A stretch of DNA of 59,134 bases from Pseudomonas sp. MWU15-20650 (GCF_023242475.1 NZ_JALJFG010000041.1:1-59134); one strand, 5' to 3'. Shown: positions 24,193 to 33,557, counted from the first letter of the stretch. Notes: generated from the letters alone by a model not told the origin. A program made the numbers and translations.

Positions 24193-24651
24193 TCAGACCC
24201 AGATGGCATCCCACAACGGGTAGTCGCCAATCCGTTCGACCAACCCCGCGCGCAATGGATTCGCCACCACATACCGGGCCATTTTCACCAGGTCATCTTC
24301 CTTGCGCAGCGCCCGGTCATGGAAACTTTCCTGCCACAACCGCCCCTTACGCCCGGTCGCGCCGTTAACGGTCCGCGTGCTTTTGGACTTTACCTGGCAC
24401 ATCAGGTCCGCCAGCGAGCCTTTTTGCAGTTCGAACAACCAATGAAAGTGGTCCGGCATGATCACCCATGCCAGGGAGTTTGCGAGTCCTTGGTACTGGG
24501 CTAATCGAAACTGCCGGACCACCAGCCGACCCAGGTGGAAGTGGCTAAAGATGGGGATGCGTTCGTGAGTATTAGTCGTGACGAGGTAGATGCGATTCGG
24601 CTCGCTGAATCGTCCGATACGCAGGCGGTGTGAAGCGGGTAGATCAGGCAT
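24193..24651 (-). CDS. REP-associated tyrosine transposase (RAYT)
   Basis: A 152-residue Y1-family (IS200/IS605-like) single-strand transposase. The HUH motif is H68-F-H70 in MPDHFHWLF, and the catalytic tyrosine is Y127 in MARYVVANPLRAGLV, the RAYT signature. REP copies flank it on both sides (23814-24180 and 24742-24843), the usual arrangement for a RAYT and the REPIN population it maintains. All catalytic residues are present, so it is probably active. It is vertically inherited in many pseudomonads rather than a classical mobile element. Confidence 0.93.
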   Translation of the reverse strand: MPDLPASHRLRIGRFSEPNRIYLVTTNTHERIPIFSHFHLGRLVVRQFRLAQYQGLANSLAWVIMPDHFHWLFELQKGSLADLMCQVKSKSTRTVNGATGRKGRLWQESFHDRALRKEDDLVKMARYVVANPLRAGLVERIGDYPLWDAIWV

Positions 24652-24741
24652 TCCTTGGCCCTCTCAAGGTGTGTTCAGAGAGGCTAGATTGGAGAGCGAG
24701 AGGCTGATGGGCAGGCTTTTGGCAGGATGTGTCTGAAAGGG

Positions 24742-24843
24742 CGCTATCGGAAGCAAGCCCCCTCCCACATGGGGTCTTCGGCATTCAAACAATGTGTGTC
24801 CTGCGCGGGATCCGTGTGGGAGGGGGCTTGCTCCCGATAGCGG
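24742..24843. repeat. Inverted pair of REP elements downstream of the RND operon
   Basis: ATCGGAAGCAAGCCCCCTCC at the left and GTGTGGGAGGGGGCTTGC near 24815, inverted, with a linker (CCTGCGCGGGATCC) like that of the 23814-24180 array. With that array it brackets the RAYT gene. Confidence 0.85.
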
Positions 24844-24867
24844 AAGGTCAGCCACCTCTGTATCGGC

Positions 24868-26292
24868 TCAAGCGCCAGGTTGCCAACCGCCGCCGAGCGC
24901 CGTGACCAACCCCACACTCGCCTGTAACTGCCGCGTCTGTACGGCCTGCAACGTCCTCTGCGCCTGCAACGCCGCGGTCTGCGCCGTCACCACATCCAGG
25001 TAACTCACGGCGCCCGCCTGATAGCTGTTCATCGCCAAAGACTGTGTGTGCTGCGCCGCATCCGCTGCTGCCTGCTCATCCTGCGCTTCCTGCTGCAAGT
25101 CCCTCAGCTGCGCCAGGTTATCTTCCACCTCTCGCACCGCTTTGAGCACATGGCTGCGGTATTGCGCCGACGCCTCTTCAAACTCGGCTTTGGCCTGGCG
25201 TTCATTGGCGCTCAAACGTCCGCCGTCGAAGATCGGCATGTTCACCAACGGCCCCAGCGCCCAATAACGGTTGCCGGCGGAAAGCAGGTTGCCTACCCCC
25301 TGGGTCTGGCCGCCAATCAACCCGGTCAAGCTGAAATCCGGATACCACGCCGCCTTGGCCACGCCGATGTTGGCATTGGCCGCAAACACCCGTCGCTCTG
25401 CCGCCGCAATGTCCGGGCGACGTTGCAGCAGGTGGCTCGGCAGTTGCGACGGTATGCCCGGCAAGGCGATCAGTTGCTGGCTCGGTGGCAATGAAAAATC
25501 ACTGGCCGCGACACCTACCAGTTCACCGATGGCATGTTCAGTGAGGTTGCGTTGCCCGCGCACTTCATCGAGTTGGGCGCGGGCTTCGGCCAGTTGATTT
25601 TGCGCGCGAGTGAGGTCCAGCTCCGAGGCGATCTGGCCTTCATAACGGCTGCGGGTCAGTTGCAGCGCCTGGGTGAAATCCTCCAGGGAGGTGTTGAGAA
25701 TACGGCTCTGTGCGTCCAGCCCATTGAGCTGCACGTACAACGTTGCCAATTGATGTTGCAGGCTCAGGCGCGCCACCGCCAGGTCATCTCCAGACGCCTG
25801 GGCCTGGGCATCACCGGCCGCGACTTGGTTGCGGATTTTGCCCCACAGGTCCAGGTCGTAGCTCAATGAAAAGCCTGCGGTGTTGCTGTTGTACACCGAA
25901 GGCTGGGTATCGCCGCGCAACGGTCGCGAATCCGATTGACGCTGGCGCAGCGGCTGCGCGCTGGCAGTGATTTGCGGGAACAACCCGGCATGCAATTGGC
26001 TGGCATATGCCTGGGAGGCATCAAAGTGCGCCAGCGCCGCCGCCAGGTCCGGGTTGGCCTTGAGCAGTTGCTGTTGCAGGTCAGTGAGGCGCGAGTCGTT
26101 GTAGAGCTTCCACCATTCGGGCGCCAGTTGGTCGGACGGCTGTGCGCTGTGCCACGGGCCGTCGCTGGTTTGTTCGCGGTAGTGGGCCGGCAGGTTTACC
26201 GAGGGCACCTTGTAGGTGGGCGCCATGGAACACCCTTGCAACGCCAGCAACAGCAATGCCGCGAGCGGCTTAAACCTTGGGCGCATGCGCAC
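24868..26292 (-). CDS. RND efflux outer-membrane lipoprotein (NodT/OprM family)
   Basis: A 474-residue TolC-like outer-membrane channel. A lipoprotein signal ends in LALQGC with Cys21. Two repeated OEP segments follow, with the typical AWYPDFSLTGLIGG and LQRRPDIAAAERRVFAANA signatures and long helical coiled-coil stretches. It overlaps the stop of the adaptor gene by 23 bp and is the last gene of the permease-adaptor-channel operon on the minus strand. An ATG two codons inside is an alternative start. Confidence 0.9.
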   Translation of the reverse strand: MRMRPRFKPLAALLLLALQGCSMAPTYKVPSVNLPAHYREQTSDGPWHSAQPSDQLAPEWWKLYNDSRLTDLQQQLLKANPDLAAALAHFDASQAYASQLHAGLFPQITASAQPLRQRQSDSRPLRGDTQPSVYNSNTAGFSLSYDLDLWGKIRNQVAAGDAQAQASGDDLAVARLSLQHQLATLYVQLNGLDAQSRILNTSLEDFTQALQLTRSRYEGQIASELDLTRAQNQLAEARAQLDEVRGQRNLTEHAIGELVGVAASDFSLPPSQQLIALPGIPSQLPSHLLQRRPDIAAAERRVFAANANIGVAKAAWYPDFSLTGLIGGQTQGVGNLLSAGNRYWALGPLVNMPIFDGGRLSANERQAKAEFEEASAQYRSHVLKAVREVEDNLAQLRDLQQEAQDEQAAADAAQHTQSLAMNSYQAGAVSYLDVVTAQTAALQAQRTLQAVQTRQLQASVGLVTALGGGWQPGA

Positions 26293-27436
26293 CTCCGGCG
26301 TCGGCTATCTGCACGGGGTCGCCTTCGCGCAGGGCGTCGGGCGGGTTGTCGACGACACGGTCGGCGGGTTTCAGGCCCTGGTCGATAACCAAGCGTTCGC
26401 CGAGGTCCAGGCCGATGTGGATGTCTTGCAGGTGCACATGGTTTTGCGCATCCAGCACCGCGACCTGGGTGCCCTGGGCACGGAAGATCAGCGCACTGGC
26501 CGGGATGCTCACGCCATGGGTATCTGCCGGAATCGGCAAGGTGGCTTCGGCGTAATCACCGGGCAACAGTTCGCCGTTGGGGTTGTCGGCCACGAACTGC
26601 GCGAGCAGGGTGCCGGAGCGCCGGTCGATGGCGGTGGAGTCACCAATCAGGCGCGCCTTGAAGTGCTCGCCAGGGTGCTCGGGCACGGTCAGTTCTGCCT
26701 CAAGCCCAGGGTGAATCACGCAGGCGTAGTTCTGCGGCACCGGCACATAGAGGCGCAATTGGTGCGTGTCGGCGATGTTGAACAGTTCCGGGTCGCTGTC
26801 GGTGTCAGCCTTGATCAACTGGCCGATATCGGTGTTGCGCGCGGTGATGGTACCGGTGAAGGGCGCGCGGATGGTCTTGTAGCTTTCCAGGGCCGACAGC
26901 CGTGCGTAGTCGGCAGCGGCCGCCTCGGCATTGGCTTTGGCGGCAGCGGCATTGGAGGTTTTTTCATCGGCCTCCTGGCGCGACACCGAATGACTGGCCA
27001 GCAGATTTTGCCAGCGCGTGGCCGTGGTTTTGGCCAAGCGTGCATTGGCCTGTTCCTGGATCAGGCGGGCGTGGGTTTGTGCCAGTTGCTGGTCCAGGTC
27101 CGGGCTGTCGATTTCAGCCAGGATTTGCCCGGCCTTGACGTGGCTGCCGATGTCGACTTTCCAGTCCTTGAGGTAGCCACTGACCCGCGCATGGATCGGC
27201 GCCTTGCTCCAGGCCTCAAGGTGCGCGGGCAGGCGCAGCGTATCGCCGGCCGCGTTTTGTTGGGGTTGGAACACCATCACTTGCGGGATGGCGGCGGTTT
27301 CCGTCCAGGCGCTCACCGATTGTTCGTGCATTGTGCGGGCATGCAGGCCGTTGGCGACCAACAGGGCGGCCAGGGTCAGGCCGCCGACACCCATGAGCAT
27401 CAGACGCTTGCGCGAGGGTTTGTGATCAGACGACAT
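26270..27436 (-). CDS. RND efflux periplasmic adaptor subunit
   Basis: A 388-residue HlyD-like membrane-fusion protein with one N-terminal membrane helix (LMLMGVGGLTLAALLVANGL). It has split lipoyl halves (ARVSGYLKDWKVDIGSHVKAGQIL and IRAPFTGTITARNTDIGQLI) and an alpha-hairpin between them. I chose ATG 27436 because it overlaps the end of the permease gene by 11 bp and gives a normal N terminus; the frame extends upstream without a better start. It bridges the inner-membrane pump and the outer-membrane channel. Confidence 0.9.
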   Translation of the reverse strand: MSSDHKPSRKRLMLMGVGGLTLAALLVANGLHARTMHEQSVSAWTETAAIPQVMVFQPQQNAAGDTLRLPAHLEAWSKAPIHARVSGYLKDWKVDIGSHVKAGQILAEIDSPDLDQQLAQTHARLIQEQANARLAKTTATRWQNLLASHSVSRQEADEKTSNAAAAKANAEAAAADYARLSALESYKTIRAPFTGTITARNTDIGQLIKADTDSDPELFNIADTHQLRLYVPVPQNYACVIHPGLEAELTVPEHPGEHFKARLIGDSTAIDRRSGTLLAQFVADNPNGELLPGDYAEATLPIPADTHGVSIPASALIFRAQGTQVAVLDAQNHVHLQDIHIGLDLGERLVIDQGLKPADRVVDNPPDALREGDPVQIADAGGAHAPKV

Positions 27437-30400
27437 GTGGGGTTTCTCCAGCAGCAGCGCGAGTAGGGTGACGACCGTGGACCAGGCTGAAGACCACGGG
27501 AACAAATAACAAAGTGGCGAGGGTGGCGAAGATCAAGCCACCGATGACCGCCCGGCCAAGTGGGGCGTTTTGCTCCTCGGAAATTGCCAGCGGCAACATG
27601 CCGATGATCATCGCCAGGGCGGTCATGCACACCGGGCGGAAGCGCGTGTAACCGGCCTCCATCGCGGCCTTCAACGCGTCACCGTGTTCGGCCAGGCGTT
27701 CACGGCAAAAGCTCACCACCAGGATCGAGTTGGCGGTGGCCACGCCCATGCAGAGGATGGCACCGGTGAGTGCGGGCACTGACAACGAGGTGCCGCTGAG
27801 GAACAGTATCCAGACGATCCCCGCGAGCGCCGCCGGCAGTGCTGTGATGATCACGAACGGGTCGGCCCACGACTGGAAGTTGACCACGATCAGCAAGTAG
27901 ATCAGCACCACGGCGCCCAGCAAGCCGAAGCTCAAGCCGCTGAAGGCTTCATGCAGTGCATCGATTTGCCCATGCAGGCTGATCACCGCGCCTTTGGGGC
28001 GCATGGAAGCAGTGTCATCCAGTACTTTTTGCACATCGCGGGCAACGCCGCCGAGGTCGCGGCCTTGCACATTGGCGTACAGGTCAAGGGTCGGCTCGAT
28101 GTTGTAGTGGGTCACCACCGCCGGGCTTTGTACCCGCGAGATGCTCGCCACGCCGCCGAGGATCTGCGACTGGCCATCGGCACCGGTCACGGGCAAGGCT
28201 TCCAGTGACGGCAGGTTATCGAGGCGATACTGCGGGGTGGCGGCCACGATCGAATACGACACGCCGTTAGCCGGGTTAAGCCAGAAGGTCGGTGCGGTTT
28301 GCGAGCTGCCGGCAAGGGAGGCGACCATGCTGTTGGTCACGTCGCGTTCGGTAATGCCCAGGCCATTGGCGCGCATACGGTCGACATTCACCTGCAGTGA
28401 TGGGTAGCCGGTGGACTGCTGGATGCGCAGGTCGGCGATGCCCGGCACGTGTTGCAAGCGCCGCTCAAGCTCGACGGCGTAGGCGCGGTTTTCTGCATCG
28501 CTGCGCCCGGAAATTTTCACGTCCAGCGGCGCCGGCGCACCGAAGTTGAGGATCTGGCTGCTGATGTCGGCAGGCAGGAACGCGAAGTGGCTGCCGGGGA
28601 AACTTTCCGGCAAGGCTTCACGCAGTTTTTTCACGTAGTCGGCGGTGGGCGCGTGGTCCTTTTTCAAAGTGACCTGGATATCGCCATCCTGTGGGCCGAT
28701 GGTGCCGCTGCTGCTGTAGGCCATGTCGATGCCGCTCAGCGGAATGCCGATATTGTCGACGATGGTGTCCAGCTCGTCGGCAGGGATGACTTCGCGAATC
28801 CGTGCTTCGATACGGTCGAATGCCGCCGCGCTTTCTTCAATCCGCGTGCCCAATGGCAAGCGTACGTGGAGGGCAAGTGCGCCGGCGTCGGTGGCCGGGA
28901 AGAAGTCCTGGCCCAAGCTTGGCAACAGCAGGAATGAGGCGAGCACACAAGCCAGGAACCCGACGATAAAGCGCTTGCGAGCGCCCAGTGCGAGCATCAG
29001 CAAGCCATGGTAGGTGTCGCGGATATTCGAGAAATGCCGTTCGAACCCTTGCTGGAAATTCAACACCGACTGCAGTACGGCATTGCGTGGTTTCTTGTGC
29101 TGCTCACCCTCGTGATGATTGATGAAGTCATCTTCCGGGTGGTGCCCTGCACCTTGCTCCGGCACATGGGGTTTGAGCAGGAACATGGCCAGCGTCGGCA
29201 CCAGGGTGCGCGACAGGATGAACGAACTGGCCATGGCAAAGATCACCGCCAGCGCCATCGGCCGGAACAGGTAGCCGGCGATACCTTGCAGCAGGAACAT
29301 CGGCACGAACACGATGCAGATGCACAGCAGGGAGACGAACGCCGGGCCGACGATTTGCGCGGCGCCGTCGAGGATCGCGGTCTTCACCGCCTTACCTTGC
29401 TCCAGGTGCCAGTTGATGTTTTCGATGGTCACCGTGGCGTCGTCCACCAAGATACCCACCGCCAAGGCCAGCCCGCCCAGGGTCATTACGTTGAGGGTTT
29501 GCCCGCTGACCGCCAGCAGCGCGATGGCCGACAGTACCGCCAACGGAATCGACGCGGCGATGATCAAGGTCGAGCGCCAGCTGCCGAGGAACAGCAGGAT
29601 CATCGCACTGGTCAGCAGTGCGGCGATGATGCCTTCCTGGGCAACACTGCCCACCGATTGCTTGACGAATACCGAAGCATCACCCAGCAACGAAGTCTTC
29701 AGTGATGGCGGCAGGGTTTCGTTGATGCGTGGCAGCATCTGGCGGATACCGTCGATGATCGACAGGGTGGAGATGCTGCCGTTTTTCAGCGCCGGCATCA
29801 GCACGGCACGGTGGCCATCCACGCGCACGATGTTGGTCTGCGGTGGCGAACCGTCACGCACGTGGGCCACTTGGCCGATGGTGATGATCGCACCGTTGAC
29901 CGTCTTGATCGGCAGGTCGTTGAGTTCGTCAATCGCCTTGGGGCTGTTGTTGAGCAGGATCGTATATTCGTCGGTGCCGAGCTTGGCGGTACCCACCGGG
30001 ATGATCTGGTTCTGCAACGCCAGGGCATTGCCCACGTCCTGCGCCGACAAGCCTTTGGCGGCCAGCGCCTGCGGGTCGAGGTCGAGGGTGATTTGCCGTT
30101 GCTTGCCGCCCATTGGCGTCGGCATCGCCAGGCCGGGCAGGGCGCTCAGGGGCAGGCGGATATTGTTCTGCACCAGGTCGCGGATCTTGGCTTCCGAGAG
30201 GCTCGGGCTGGAGAACGCCATTTGCAGGATCGGCACCGTCGAGGCGCTGTAGTTGAGGATCAGCGGCGGTGTGATACCGGGCGGCATCTGCTTGAGCACG
30301 GTTTGTGAAACGGCCGTCACTTGGGCGTTGGCGGTGCGGATGTCGACGCCGGGTTGGAAGAAGATCTTCACGATGCCCATGCCGGGCAGCGATTGCGATT

Positions 30401-30647
30401 CGATATGTTCGATGTCGTTAACGGTGGTGCTCAAGGAGCGTTCGTAGGTGTAGATCACCCGACCGGCCATGGCGTCCGGCGACAGGCCGTTGTACTGCCA
30501 TACCACGGCGACCACGGGGATGCCGATATCGGGAAATACATCAGTGGGGGTGCGCAGGGCCGCCATCGGCCCGATGATGCAGATAAATATGGCCAACACG
30601 ATGAACGTGTATGGCTTTTGCAGTGCGGTCTTTACCAGCCCGAGCAT
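27426..30647 (-). CDS. RND multidrug efflux permease (AcrB-like)
   Basis: A 1073-residue inner-membrane proton-driven pump. After the first membrane helix come porter subdomains, then GILVDDATVTIEN with the proton-relay pair D402/D403, and the duplicated second half with a closing VPVVFSLV region. The ATG at 30647 has GGAGG before it; longer frames open upstream but lack this. An unusual cytoplasmic or loop stretch at residues 494-518 contains six histidines and several acids (HHPEDDF, HHEGEQH). It belongs to the drug-exporting HAE group by its overall pattern rather than the metal-exporting CusA type. Substrate unknown. Confidence 0.9.
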   Translation of the reverse strand: MLGLVKTALQKPYTFIVLAIFICIIGPMAALRTPTDVFPDIGIPVVAVVWQYNGLSPDAMAGRVIYTYERSLSTTVNDIEHIESQSLPGMGIVKIFFQPGVDIRTANAQVTAVSQTVLKQMPPGITPPLILNYSASTVPILQMAFSSPSLSEAKIRDLVQNNIRLPLSALPGLAMPTPMGGKQRQITLDLDPQALAAKGLSAQDVGNALALQNQIIPVGTAKLGTDEYTILLNNSPKAIDELNDLPIKTVNGAIITIGQVAHVRDGSPPQTNIVRVDGHRAVLMPALKNGSISTLSIIDGIRQMLPRINETLPPSLKTSLLGDASVFVKQSVGSVAQEGIIAALLTSAMILLFLGSWRSTLIIAASIPLAVLSAIALLAVSGQTLNVMTLGGLALAVGILVDDATVTIENINWHLEQGKAVKTAILDGAAQIVGPAFVSLLCICIVFVPMFLLQGIAGYLFRPMALAVIFAMASSFILSRTLVPTLAMFLLKPHVPEQGAGHHPEDDFINHHEGEQHKKPRNAVLQSVLNFQQGFERHFSNIRDTYHGLLMLALGARKRFIVGFLACVLASFLLLPSLGQDFFPATDAGALALHVRLPLGTRIEESAAAFDRIEARIREVIPADELDTIVDNIGIPLSGIDMAYSSSGTIGPQDGDIQVTLKKDHAPTADYVKKLREALPESFPGSHFAFLPADISSQILNFGAPAPLDVKISGRSDAENRAYAVELERRLQHVPGIADLRIQQSTGYPSLQVNVDRMRANGLGITERDVTNSMVASLAGSSQTAPTFWLNPANGVSYSIVAATPQYRLDNLPSLEALPVTGADGQSQILGGVASISRVQSPAVVTHYNIEPTLDLYANVQGRDLGGVARDVQKVLDDTASMRPKGAVISLHGQIDALHEAFSGLSFGLLGAVVLIYLLIVVNFQSWADPFVIITALPAALAGIVWILFLSGTSLSVPALTGAILCMGVATANSILVVSFCRERLAEHGDALKAAMEAGYTRFRPVCMTALAMIIGMLPLAISEEQNAPLGRAVIGGLIFATLATLLFVPVVFSLVHGRHPTRAAAGETPHVV

Positions 30648-30874
30648 GCGTGAACCTCCGGAAGGAGCAGGATTGCAAACCCCGGCAGTCTTGCCCGACC
30701 CACCTAACACGCACCTTTCAGCCAGGTGAAGGAACATTTAGTTAATGGCTGAAGATCGTTTCATATGTATTCATTTGTTCTACAAAGGGCGGCTCTCCAA
30801 GCTTGTAAACCATCGGAGGCGGTACACCTGACTTGCCTCCACCCTTTTTTACTCGAGCCCTTTGGAGCCCTGCC

Positions 30875-31285
30875 ATGTCACTTAAACCCCTGTTATTGAT
30901 TCCCGCCCTCGGCGCTGTTTTGCTGCTGTCGGCCTGTGCCGGCCCAATCCCGAAAGCCGACCCGAGCGAAGCCTGGATCGGGTTGCAGGAAGAAGCACCG
31001 AATGACCTGATGGCCGAACGCGTGGATGGCAAGCGCGTAGACGATGGACGTTATTTCGAAGTGACCCCGGGGGACCATCGCCTGGACGTGACGCTCTTTG
31101 AAGAAGAGCCCGGCGACGACAACCAGCAGGATTGCCAGGGCCGGGTCGAGTACAAGAATTTCAAGGCGGGTGAACACTACACGTTGGTGGAGTCGAGCCT
31201 GGGTACTACCGTGCGCGCCGTCCTCAAGGACGGTCACGGTAAGGAAGTGGCAACCACCCAAGACTTCAATTGCATGCCGGGCTAG
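30875..31285 (+). CDS. Small lipoprotein of unknown function
   Basis: A 136-residue protein with a lipoprotein signal peptide ending LLLSAC (Cys21). The mature part is acidic, with a central GDHRLDVTLFEEEPGD and a pair of cysteines (C88-region QQDCQGR and C-terminal FNCMPG) that could form a disulfide. GGAG precedes the ATG at 30875; an ATG at 30833 would spoil the signal peptide. It diverges from the RND operon and converges with the small membrane protein at 31443. I do not recognise a named family. Confidence 0.75.
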   Translation: MSLKPLLLIPALGAVLLLSACAGPIPKADPSEAWIGLQEEAPNDLMAERVDGKRVDDGRYFEVTPGDHRLDVTLFEEEPGDDNQQDCQGRVEYKNFKAGEHYTLVESSLGTTVRAVLKDGHGKEVATTQDFNCMPG

Positions 31286-31443
31286 GCGTGATGCGCCGCC
31301 GCCTTGTTGGGTTTGGCGGGAGCAGCAGGTTTGACGTGGGGGTGATGATGCCGACGGGTAACGCGCATTACTCCCCACAGCATGGCGGCGGCCACCGCCA
31401 GCCAACCGCAGATCAATAGGAAAATCGTCGTAGCAAGGCTCAT
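31282..31443 (-). CDS. Small single-pass membrane protein with His/Pro/Ala/Lys tail
   Basis: 53 residues. One membrane helix (residues about 4-27, TTIFLLICGWLAVAAAMLWGV) is followed by a basic tail, RVTRRHHHPHVK, then Pro/Ala/Lys repeats ending AAAHHA. The start at 31443 has a strong GGAGG ribosome-binding site; the longer frame to 31566 has none. Its stop codon overlaps that of the convergent lipoprotein within CTAG. Function unknown. The histidine-rich tail might bind metal. Confidence 0.6.
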   Translation of the reverse strand: MSLATTIFLLICGWLAVAAAMLWGVMRVTRRHHHPHVKPAAPAKPNKAAAHHA

Positions 31444-31653
31444 TCGGGCCTCCTTTCGCCCACGTGGGGCACACACAGTCTTCTCAATGGACAGTCTAGC
31501 CACCTGACGGTTGCCTGCTATTGACCAATGGTCGAGTCCGACCAACTTCTTTGCTCTATCCCGCACGTTTTACTGAGCCCCAAGGCTATACCGGCGCTGA
31601 AGAGCATCCTATGATCACGGCCCTTACCGGCAGTTGATCAAGAGAGTAAAAAA

Positions 31654-32316
31654 TTGCGGTTACGGTCGAACGTGAAAACATCCTTGCTGCTGGCGTGTGC
31701 CTTGGGGCTCGCGGCGTGTTCGGGGCACCCTTCGAAGCTCGCGGGCTTGCCGGAGCGCGTTGAGCTCAATGGCGTACCGACGTTTCGCAGCGAGGCTTAT
31801 CAGAGCGGGCCCACCGCTTTAGCCAGCATGCTGTCGCAACAAGGCATTGTCATGACACCCGGGTTGCTGGATAAACCCCTGCACTTGCCGGGCGCCGAGG
31901 CCGATCTTGAGCGCAATATGCAGGTGTTGGCGCGGGAGTACGGGCTGATGGTGTACCCACTCGATCCTCAACTGACGAAGGTGCTGGCGCAAGTAGCCGC
32001 GGGCTACCCAGTGATGGCGCGGATCAACACAAGCTTCTGGTCCGGCACGCGGTATGTCGTGGTAGTGGGGTTCAACCAGCAGAAGAGCACCGTGCTGCTG
32101 CGTTCGGGTAGGGAGCGCCGATTGATGATGAGCTTCAGCGATTTTGAATCGGCGTGGAAGAGTGCGGGCCATTGGGCCATCCTGACCCAGCGTCCAAGCC
32201 AGTTGCCGGCCAATGTGGATGCGCCGCGCTGGCGTGAATCTGCCAATGCCACCGCCCAGGCCGGGCAGGAGCAGGCGGCGGCGCAGGCGCTCAAGGTCTT
32301 GGCCGAGCGCAAATAA
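31654..32316 (+). CDS. Lipoprotein with a degenerate C39-peptidase-like domain
   Basis: About 220 residues, with a lipoprotein signal (LGLAACSG, Cys22). The mature part resembles papain-like C39 domains: EAYQSGPTALASML occupies the place of the usual Q-C-G-P-x-A-L motif, but Ser51 stands where the catalytic Cys should be. Later come GYPVMARIN, a beta-rich segment VVVVGFNQQKSTVLLRSG and GHWAIL, matching the His region. It is therefore probably not a protease. The start is uncertain: TTG at 31654 is preceded by AGAGAG, and GTG at 31672 is possible. A REP pair follows. Confidence 0.7.
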   Translation: MRLRSNVKTSLLLACALGLAACSGHPSKLAGLPERVELNGVPTFRSEAYQSGPTALASMLSQQGIVMTPGLLDKPLHLPGAEADLERNMQVLAREYGLMVYPLDPQLTKVLAQVAAGYPVMARINTSFWSGTRYVVVVGFNQQKSTVLLRSGRERRLMMSFSDFESAWKSAGHWAILTQRPSQLPANVDAPRWRESANATAQAGQEQAAAQALKVLAERK

Positions 32317-32322
32317 CGGTAG

Positions 32323-32404
32323 GAGGGGGCTTGCTCCCGATTGCGATCGTTCAGCTATAGATTAGCTGGCTGATACATCGCTCTCGGGAGCAAGCCTCCT
32401 CCCA
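32323..32404. repeat. Inverted pair of REP elements (REPIN-like)
   Basis: AGGAGGGGGCTTGCTCCCGA and, inverted, CTCGGGAGCAAGCCTCCTCC, between the convergent lipoprotein and pbpG genes. Confidence 0.85.
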
Positions 32405-32425
32405 CATTGGAACGCCCGTTGTTGT

Positions 32426-33349
32426 TCAGCGACGTACTTCGGCGGCGTTGGGGCGGCTCTTCAGGTTCTTATCGGCCTTGTAGCGTAACGCGACATCCGG
32501 CACCGAGCCGCTTTTGCCCGTTTCGACCCAGTTACGAATGCGCGTGGCATCGGCAAAGTGGGTGAATTTACCGAAGGCATCCAGGATCACCAGTGAAACC
32601 GGACGGTTACCCATGCTGGTGACCAATACCAGGCAGTGGCCGGCCTGGTTGGTAAAGCCGGTCTTGGTCAGCTTGATGTCCCAGTTGGCGCGGTTGATCA
32701 GGTGGTCGGTGTTGGAAAAGCCCAAGGTGTAGTTGGGCTTGCGGAACGCCACGGTCTTTTCCTTGGTGGTGCTCAACTGGCTGAGCAGCGGGTATTTGCG
32801 TGCAGCGGCCAGCAGCTTGCTCAGGTCGCGAGCGGTCGACACGTTATGGATCGACAGGCCGGTAGGCTCCACATAGTGGGTGCTGGTCATGCCCAGCGCC
32901 TTGGCCTTGGCGTTCATGGCCGCGATAAAGGCCGGGTAGCCGCCGGGGTAGTGGTGGGCGAGGCTGGCGGCGGCGCGGTTTTCCGAAGACATCAGGGCAA
33001 TCAGCAGCATTTCCTTGCGCGGCATTTCACTGCCGATTTTTACTCGGGAGAACACGCCTTTCATTTCCGGCGTGTCCTTGATGTTGATGTCGATGTACTC
33101 GTCCATGTTCTGTTTGGCTTCGAGCACAATCAAGCCGGTCATCAATTTGCTCACCGACGCGATGGGCACCACCACGTCAGGGTTGCTGGAATAGATGACC
33201 TTGTTGGTCTGCAGGTCCACCAGCATGGCGCTGCCGGAGGCAATTTGCAGCTTGGAGGTATCACGCGGGGCGAGGGTGGATTCGCTGGCGTGCGCGAAGG
33301 TGCCTGTAAATGCAAAAAATAGGCTGACAATAGAGAGACGAATTTTCAC
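32426..33349 (-). CDS. pbpG: D-alanyl-D-alanine endopeptidase (PBP7)
   Basis: A 307-residue periplasmic penicillin-binding protein of the S11 family that cuts D-Ala-meso-DAP cross-links in peptidoglycan. A signal peptide (1-20) precedes the three catalytic motifs: S65-V-S-K68, S122-E-N124 and K229-T-G231. Length is normal for PbpG. It is monocistronic, with a REP pair downstream. Confidence 0.92.
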   Translation of the reverse strand: MKIRLSIVSLFFAFTGTFAHASESTLAPRDTSKLQIASGSAMLVDLQTNKVIYSSNPDVVVPIASVSKLMTGLIVLEAKQNMDEYIDINIKDTPEMKGVFSRVKIGSEMPRKEMLLIALMSSENRAAASLAHHYPGGYPAFIAAMNAKAKALGMTSTHYVEPTGLSIHNVSTARDLSKLLAAARKYPLLSQLSTTKEKTVAFRKPNYTLGFSNTDHLINRANWDIKLTKTGFTNQAGHCLVLVTSMGNRPVSLVILDAFGKFTHFADATRIRNWVETGKSGSVPDVALRYKADKNLKSRPNAAEVRR

Positions 33350-33512
33350 GCGGGTGAACTCGCTAAAAAAGTAAGGAAATACCGTCCTGGAACGGGTTTT
33401 ATGACAAATGCCGTTACATTTTAGGAGTATGGATCAGAAACTGTCGAATGTTCTTCGAGAACCAGACGAAAGTACTTAAAAACTAAGAAAAAAGGACTTT
33501 TCTACGGCCAAT

Positions 33513-33542
33513 AAAAAACCCTGCGATAAGGCAGGGCTTTTT
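33513..33542 (-). terminator. Rho-independent terminator of folD
   Basis: Stem CCCTGC/GCAGGG (33519-33524 and 33531-33536) with a 6-nt loop, flanked by A-rich sequence on the left, which gives a U-run on the minus strand. It lies just beyond the folD stop. T-residues on the right could also make it work for plus-strand transcripts. Confidence 0.85.
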
Positions 33543-33557
33543 CAGTACCGCTGGTTA

